In this document: one piece after another, positions 60,250 through 64,000 of the stretch | How the letters are laid out: each line of letters begins with the position of its first letter | Numbering within the stretch: the first letter of the stretch is position 1 | DNA from: Irpex lacteus | Lineage: Eukaryota > Basidiomycota > Agaricomycetes > Polyporales > Irpicaceae | DNA length: 64,000 nucleotides | Assembly (NCBI GenBank): GCA_001986395.2 | Contig: MQVO02000024.1 | Location: 310,001-374,000 of the forward strand | Direction of reading: 5' to 3' | The notes under the pieces: generated by a model | What the model was told of the DNA's origin: nothing | Databases searched by the model: none | The model's input: the letters and a program-made list of their open reading frames with translations, nothing else | Program-made: the position numbers and the translations under genes

Positions 60250-61713
60250 GATAACTTTGAGGCTGTACCGATTTTGTACGATAGTGCTTGTAGTATCCTC
60301 TAGGAGAACCGCATGTTGTTGTACGCTGGGGCTCTGCAATCACCAACGCGGCGACTCAGAATCTTGACTTTGCTAAGCGTTGGCCAAGCTTGTATGGTAG
60401 TAAGTACTTCACTACTACGAGCGCCGCTGCCAGTGTGCTGGCCTTCGGCGACTCTAGATCTTCGAGCGCTGTGCAGGCCTTCAGAGCGTCTTCAAATTCC
60501 TAGAAAGGAAGACTTCTCCTTTGGAACCTAACAGGTCCAAATAGTCGACACGTGGCAGAGCTACATACCACAGGGCGGTCGAGCTGAGAGGCAACCAGCC
60601 TCCGCCTTCGTAGCTTTACTTAGTCATAGAGCCCGGACTTCCGCTGTGCTAGCGACGGGGCAGTGTTCTAGGATATCAGAAGCAGTGGTAATACTACCTC
60701 ATAAGTAACGCCACACGATGTGCGGCGTGCGCACAGGCGCCGGCAAAGCTTGAATCGGGCTGCGGTTGCTGTTCAAGTTGTATATCGACCTTCGAGTTAG
60801 GTCGAAGGTCAAGTGGCGAATCTGAGGTAAGTACTGCAACTGTCACCGGAGCTGAAGTTGAACCGTAGAGACACGTTAGTAGCGGCAAGCTCAGGTGCTC
60901 GCAGACATCCGTCGACGAAGTTCTCAGGAAGATGATTGAATACGGGCCTTACCCAAACTCGATTTAGGCTCGCGTTCAGCAAGAGCTATATCATCCACTC
61001 GACTCTCGGGGAACTGCATGTTTTCGAACTCCAGTACCAGCATCCGTTCAGGGCCAAGCTTAACGATAGTTCTGCAGTACTAAGCACGAGGAAAACAACA
61101 TTAATATTTCGGGCCCATGGGTAAGTCATACTTCTTGTTCAATAGCCCTTGACAGAAGAAAAACGTCAATCCTACCCATGCACAGCTTCGTTCATATGAC
61201 AGCCCTACTTGACTCTTGTATCACAACGTTCAGAAAGTGAGTCGCGCAAGTATTTTACAACAGAATATGAGAGAGAATAACACGCGCCACTTCACTCCCT
61301 TTCGAACATAGGTATTGCGCATTTTCAAGGAATCCTTAGGTAGTGGCGGCACAGCAATAGCAGCTAACAAGATATCTCCACGCAACTAATACGATGCCTC
61401 CCAACGTTTTGTGTGGAATGTGGCGTGTACTAGGTACAGGACATATAAAAGTGCTGCACATCTAGCGTATTTTCTCAGCATGTCCCCTTCCACTCTAACT
61501 GGTATCATACTTTCCACTTCCAGAAGTACGTCATTGGTTATCTGTACTTTGTCTTGTGAGCGCACTGATTCGAAATACAGTCACAATATTTCCAGCCCCA
61601 TACTCTCCAGGATACCGCATCTTCTCCTTAAAGCACAATTACCTCCGCACGTTACTTGGTCCATGAGTGGCACAATGTACGTACATGTACCAGGATTATG
61701 AGTTTAGAAGTAG
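60250..61713. other. Interval with a degenerate copy of the family promoter/5' region
   Basis: No intact gene. Positions about 60440-60550 resemble 59205-59290, the 5' region of family member C (shared AGCGCTG, GTCTTCAA, GGAACCTAACAGGTCCAAAT), so this is probably a decayed partial duplicate. Beyond 60600 I see nothing supported. Confidence 0.4.
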
Positions 61714-62602
61714 ATGTCACATTTCGCACGCAGATCTAACGAGGTCGACGGCGACGAACTTTGCCGACTGATAATCTCCCACCTCTGCGTCCCAGAAACT
61801 CGCTTTGGGATAGCGTCGAGTCAAGGCAGTTCATCTTTTTTAGAGAAGACCGCTGATGGCAACGACGAACGAAAGACTCGCTGGAGGAAAGAGGGTGCGA
61901 CCATACAGGAGATTGTTCGAACAACTCCAAATCCATACCATTCCGGAAGCTCCACGACAAAGCCGCCCTGTAAATCCAATGCAGAGTCAATTTGGTATCG
62001 TTATTGGGTAAGAACTCTGACCTTGTGTTCGGAAGGTTACTGATTCGCGGGACGCCATAGTGGAGCAATAAGAAGATAATTCGACTAGAGTCACTAGACC
62101 AGCCGATTGAACAACCCGCCGCGCTTCATGATATAATTGATCTATACTGGCATGCTGCAGAAGGTTTCTGTCAATGCATATGTGACGAGATATGGAAAAA
62201 GGTGTTTTATCCACGCTTCATAAGCCTGAGCGTACCCTTATACCTTTGTCTTAGTTGCCGCAAAACCCTCAAGGTCGTTCGGTCTGGACACGGGATCTCA
62301 ATGGCATGTCGTGCAGCGAAGAACAAATTAAACACTATCTGTACGAAACCATAGGCCCCTTTGTGCGCATCATGCTCAAGCTACCCGAAACCGAAAATCC
62401 AGGATACGTGGCATTGGGCTACCGAAACTATCCCACATCATATGGCGTCCATGTGTCGTTGGCAAACAAGGACGGCGCATTCTCATCTTCCATTGCACAA
62501 ATCATTCCGGGTGATCTTGATTGGGATCCTGGTCTTGAGGATAACCAACCGTTGGAAGAGAGATTGTATGTGATCACTGATGAATCGGAATTCGCACTCT
62601 AG
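61714..62602 (+). CDS. Unknown protein, possible distant family member D
   Basis: Exons 61714-62007, 62061-62201 and 62255-62602 join in phase 0, giving 260 residues. Exon 1 is polar (GDELCRLIISHL ... ATIQEIVRTTPNPYH). Exon 2 (141 nt, the length seen in members B and C) reads LDQPIEQPAALHDIIDLYWHAAEGF. Exon 3 reads WTRDLNGMSCSEEQIKHYL, GPFVRIMLKLPE and YGVHVSLANKDGAFSSSIAQIIPGD, ending acidic. Total length and middle-exon length equal those of member B, but residue identity is slight, so kinship is a suggestion. Not a family I recognise. Confidence 0.5.
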
Positions 62603-62735
62603 CCGTACGGTTGCAGGGAATTCTTAGGTTTCTTATATACTAATTAATAATCGCTGGATGTTATGTACACACCAGATCACGCGGAAATCGTATTTGCTAA
62701 GGCACGAGTGTCGTGATATCCATCCAATGTCCAAA

Positions 62736-64000
62736 TTATTGCTTCTGGCCGTTGTTCCAAAACTTGGGAGGAACTAAGACCTATGTAAACAGTAGTTGAT
62801 ATTTGTTAGTATCAGCGTTCACCAGGCGGCAGGCATAGACACTTACGGCACGAGAAAGGATGCGATTGGCACGAAGGTCATCGTATGCCTGGTTAGCTTC
62901 GTGCAAAGGGCGTCTGTTAATTACAGGCTTGACATGACCCTGCATGGAATATGAATACGCAGCCCGGCTACATCGAAAGGAAAAGACGTGCCTTCGAAAT
63001 GAGGTCGAGCACTTCGACTAGGTCGCCAGGCAAACCATACAGCGAGAATCGGACTATGCAAATATGGATTCATAAGTTAAGCTCCATTTCTGAGGTTTGA
63101 GGCGTACCTTCAATACCGGTGAAAAGTCCCTGTAAGGCGTTCACGTTTAGGTTCTGGTCGCTCAACCCGACCTGAGTGAAGAATATCTAATTAGATGGGT
63201 CTCAAACGCACATACAAGAGAGCAGTCACTCACAACAATGATGCGTCCGCTGCTCTTGAGCTCCGTGTTGATTTCGACCGAGCTGACAGCCTCAAACTCC
63301 CTCTGGAAGGCTATCGATGGCCAATCACGTCATTAGCAGCTTCTTCTGAGAGAGGGAAACATACTTGTGCTAGTGGACACAAAATCGACGGCACAATCGA
63401 CCGTGAAGCCCTTCTTGAGTGCTGCATCGAGATCAACCAGGCTAAACGCCTCCTTCGCACCGAACTTGAGGGCGAGCTCGCGACTCGTAGGGCGCATATC
63501 GAGGACGTAAACCTCAGCGCCGAGGTACACGCAGAACTGTACAGCGAGAAGACCGAGACCACCAATACCAGTGATCAGGACCTTCTCACCCTTCTTGATC
63601 TAATGGCACCATTTAATTATGTGCGTGCTGGACTGTGAAAGTTTACACGTACGGCAGCGGTGTGCTTGACGGCATGCCAGGCAGTAATACCGGCATCTGC
63701 AGCGACAGCGGCAGACTCGGAGGAAACGTTGTCGGGAACCGGGATCAGCATACTCGCATCAACGACCGTGTACTCGGCATGACCGCCGTTCTGGCCGAGG
63801 CCAAAGAACGGCGTGGTCAAGAATTGCGTGGTAGGGTCCTCAGTACTGTCGTGCGGCTGAGTGGGCTGAGTGGGCACAGAGGTTTTATTACCCATCTTCG
63901 CCTGTTTGACGCAGTTCACGCATCCACCAATAGCGAGGACGGCGTAGCGCTTGTTCTTCTCGATGCCTTGGACTTTGGGACCGAGCCTGGAGTAAAATCG
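62736..64000 (-). CDS. Zinc-type medium-chain alcohol dehydrogenase, 5' end outside the window
   Basis: NAD(P)-dependent oxidoreductase of the MDR/zinc ADH superfamily. Visible part, from the right edge: LGPKVQGIEKNKRYAVLAIGGCVNC (end of the GroES-like catalytic domain; a C-VNC pair where the structural-zinc cysteines normally are, with the others apparently missing), QNGGHAEYTVVD, ADAGITAWHAVKHTAA, then KGEKVLITGIGGLGLLAVQFC, the GxGGxG of the Rossmann fold. VDCAVDFVSTS and GRIIVVGLSDQNLNVNA follow; the last exon ends KFWNNGQKQ at 62736. The first catalytic-zinc ligands lie beyond the window. Substrate unknown. Confidence 0.85.

Overview
The window comes from a filamentous basidiomycete, most likely an agaricomycete. 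Genes are multi-exonic with 45-70 nt introns (GTRNGT donors, CTNAN branch sites), intergenic spaces are short, and the mobile elements are types typical of mushroom genomes (a Tad-like LINE and a KDZ DNA transposon with a TET/JBP cargo gene). I saw no tRNA, rRNA or CRISPR array.

Layout. 0.3-6.5 kb: two minus-strand major-facilitator drug:H+ antiporter-like paralogues with the same exon pattern. 7.0-9.5 kb: a secreted S10 serine carboxypeptidase. 10.6-12.4 kb: a PXR1/PINX1-like G-patch protein, convergent with a phospholipid:diacylglycerol acyltransferase (PDAT/Lro1-like, 12.6-15.6 kb).

16.2-36.9 kb is the centrepiece, a three-level nested insertion. A DUF985-type cupin gene is cut in its fourth exon by a 6.1-kb LINE flanked by a 14-bp target-site duplication and ending in a poly(A) tail. 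ORF2 of that LINE is in turn cut by a 13.56-kb KDZ transposon (21130-34689) with 27-bp imperfect terminal inverted repeats and a 7-bp target-site duplication. The KDZ element carries four leftward genes: a CxC2/KDZ transposase with visible catalytic residues, a complete-looking TET/JBP-family 2-oxoglutarate/Fe(II) dioxygenase (putative 5-methylcytosine oxidase), a Ser/Pro-rich protein with two viroplasmin/RNase H1-N-like repeats, and a member of a large agaricomycete family of unknown function. It also holds a G-rich 68-bp minisatellite and TTTCWGAAA motifs near both ends. Taking out either insertion plus one target duplication leaves the interrupted frame intact, so both insertions look recent.

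37-52 kb: a secreted mucin-like Ser/Ala-rich repeat protein, two expansin/RlpA-like double-psi beta-barrel secreted proteins 10 kb apart, a phosphatidylserine decarboxylase (GGST processing motif), a small Cys-containing protein and a flavin-dependent halogenase. 52-62.6 kb is gene-poor. It holds weak exon fragments and a local family of about 260-300-residue genes of unknown function (56.5, 58.2, 59.4 and probably 61.7 kb). The right edge is cut inside a zinc-type medium-chain alcohol dehydrogenase.

The host genes are a mixture of transport, secretion, lipid and nucleolar functions with no single pathway. The insertion block is a self-contained mobile unit pairing a transposase with a DNA-demethylation-type enzyme. 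All calls come from reading the sequence; no database search was run.
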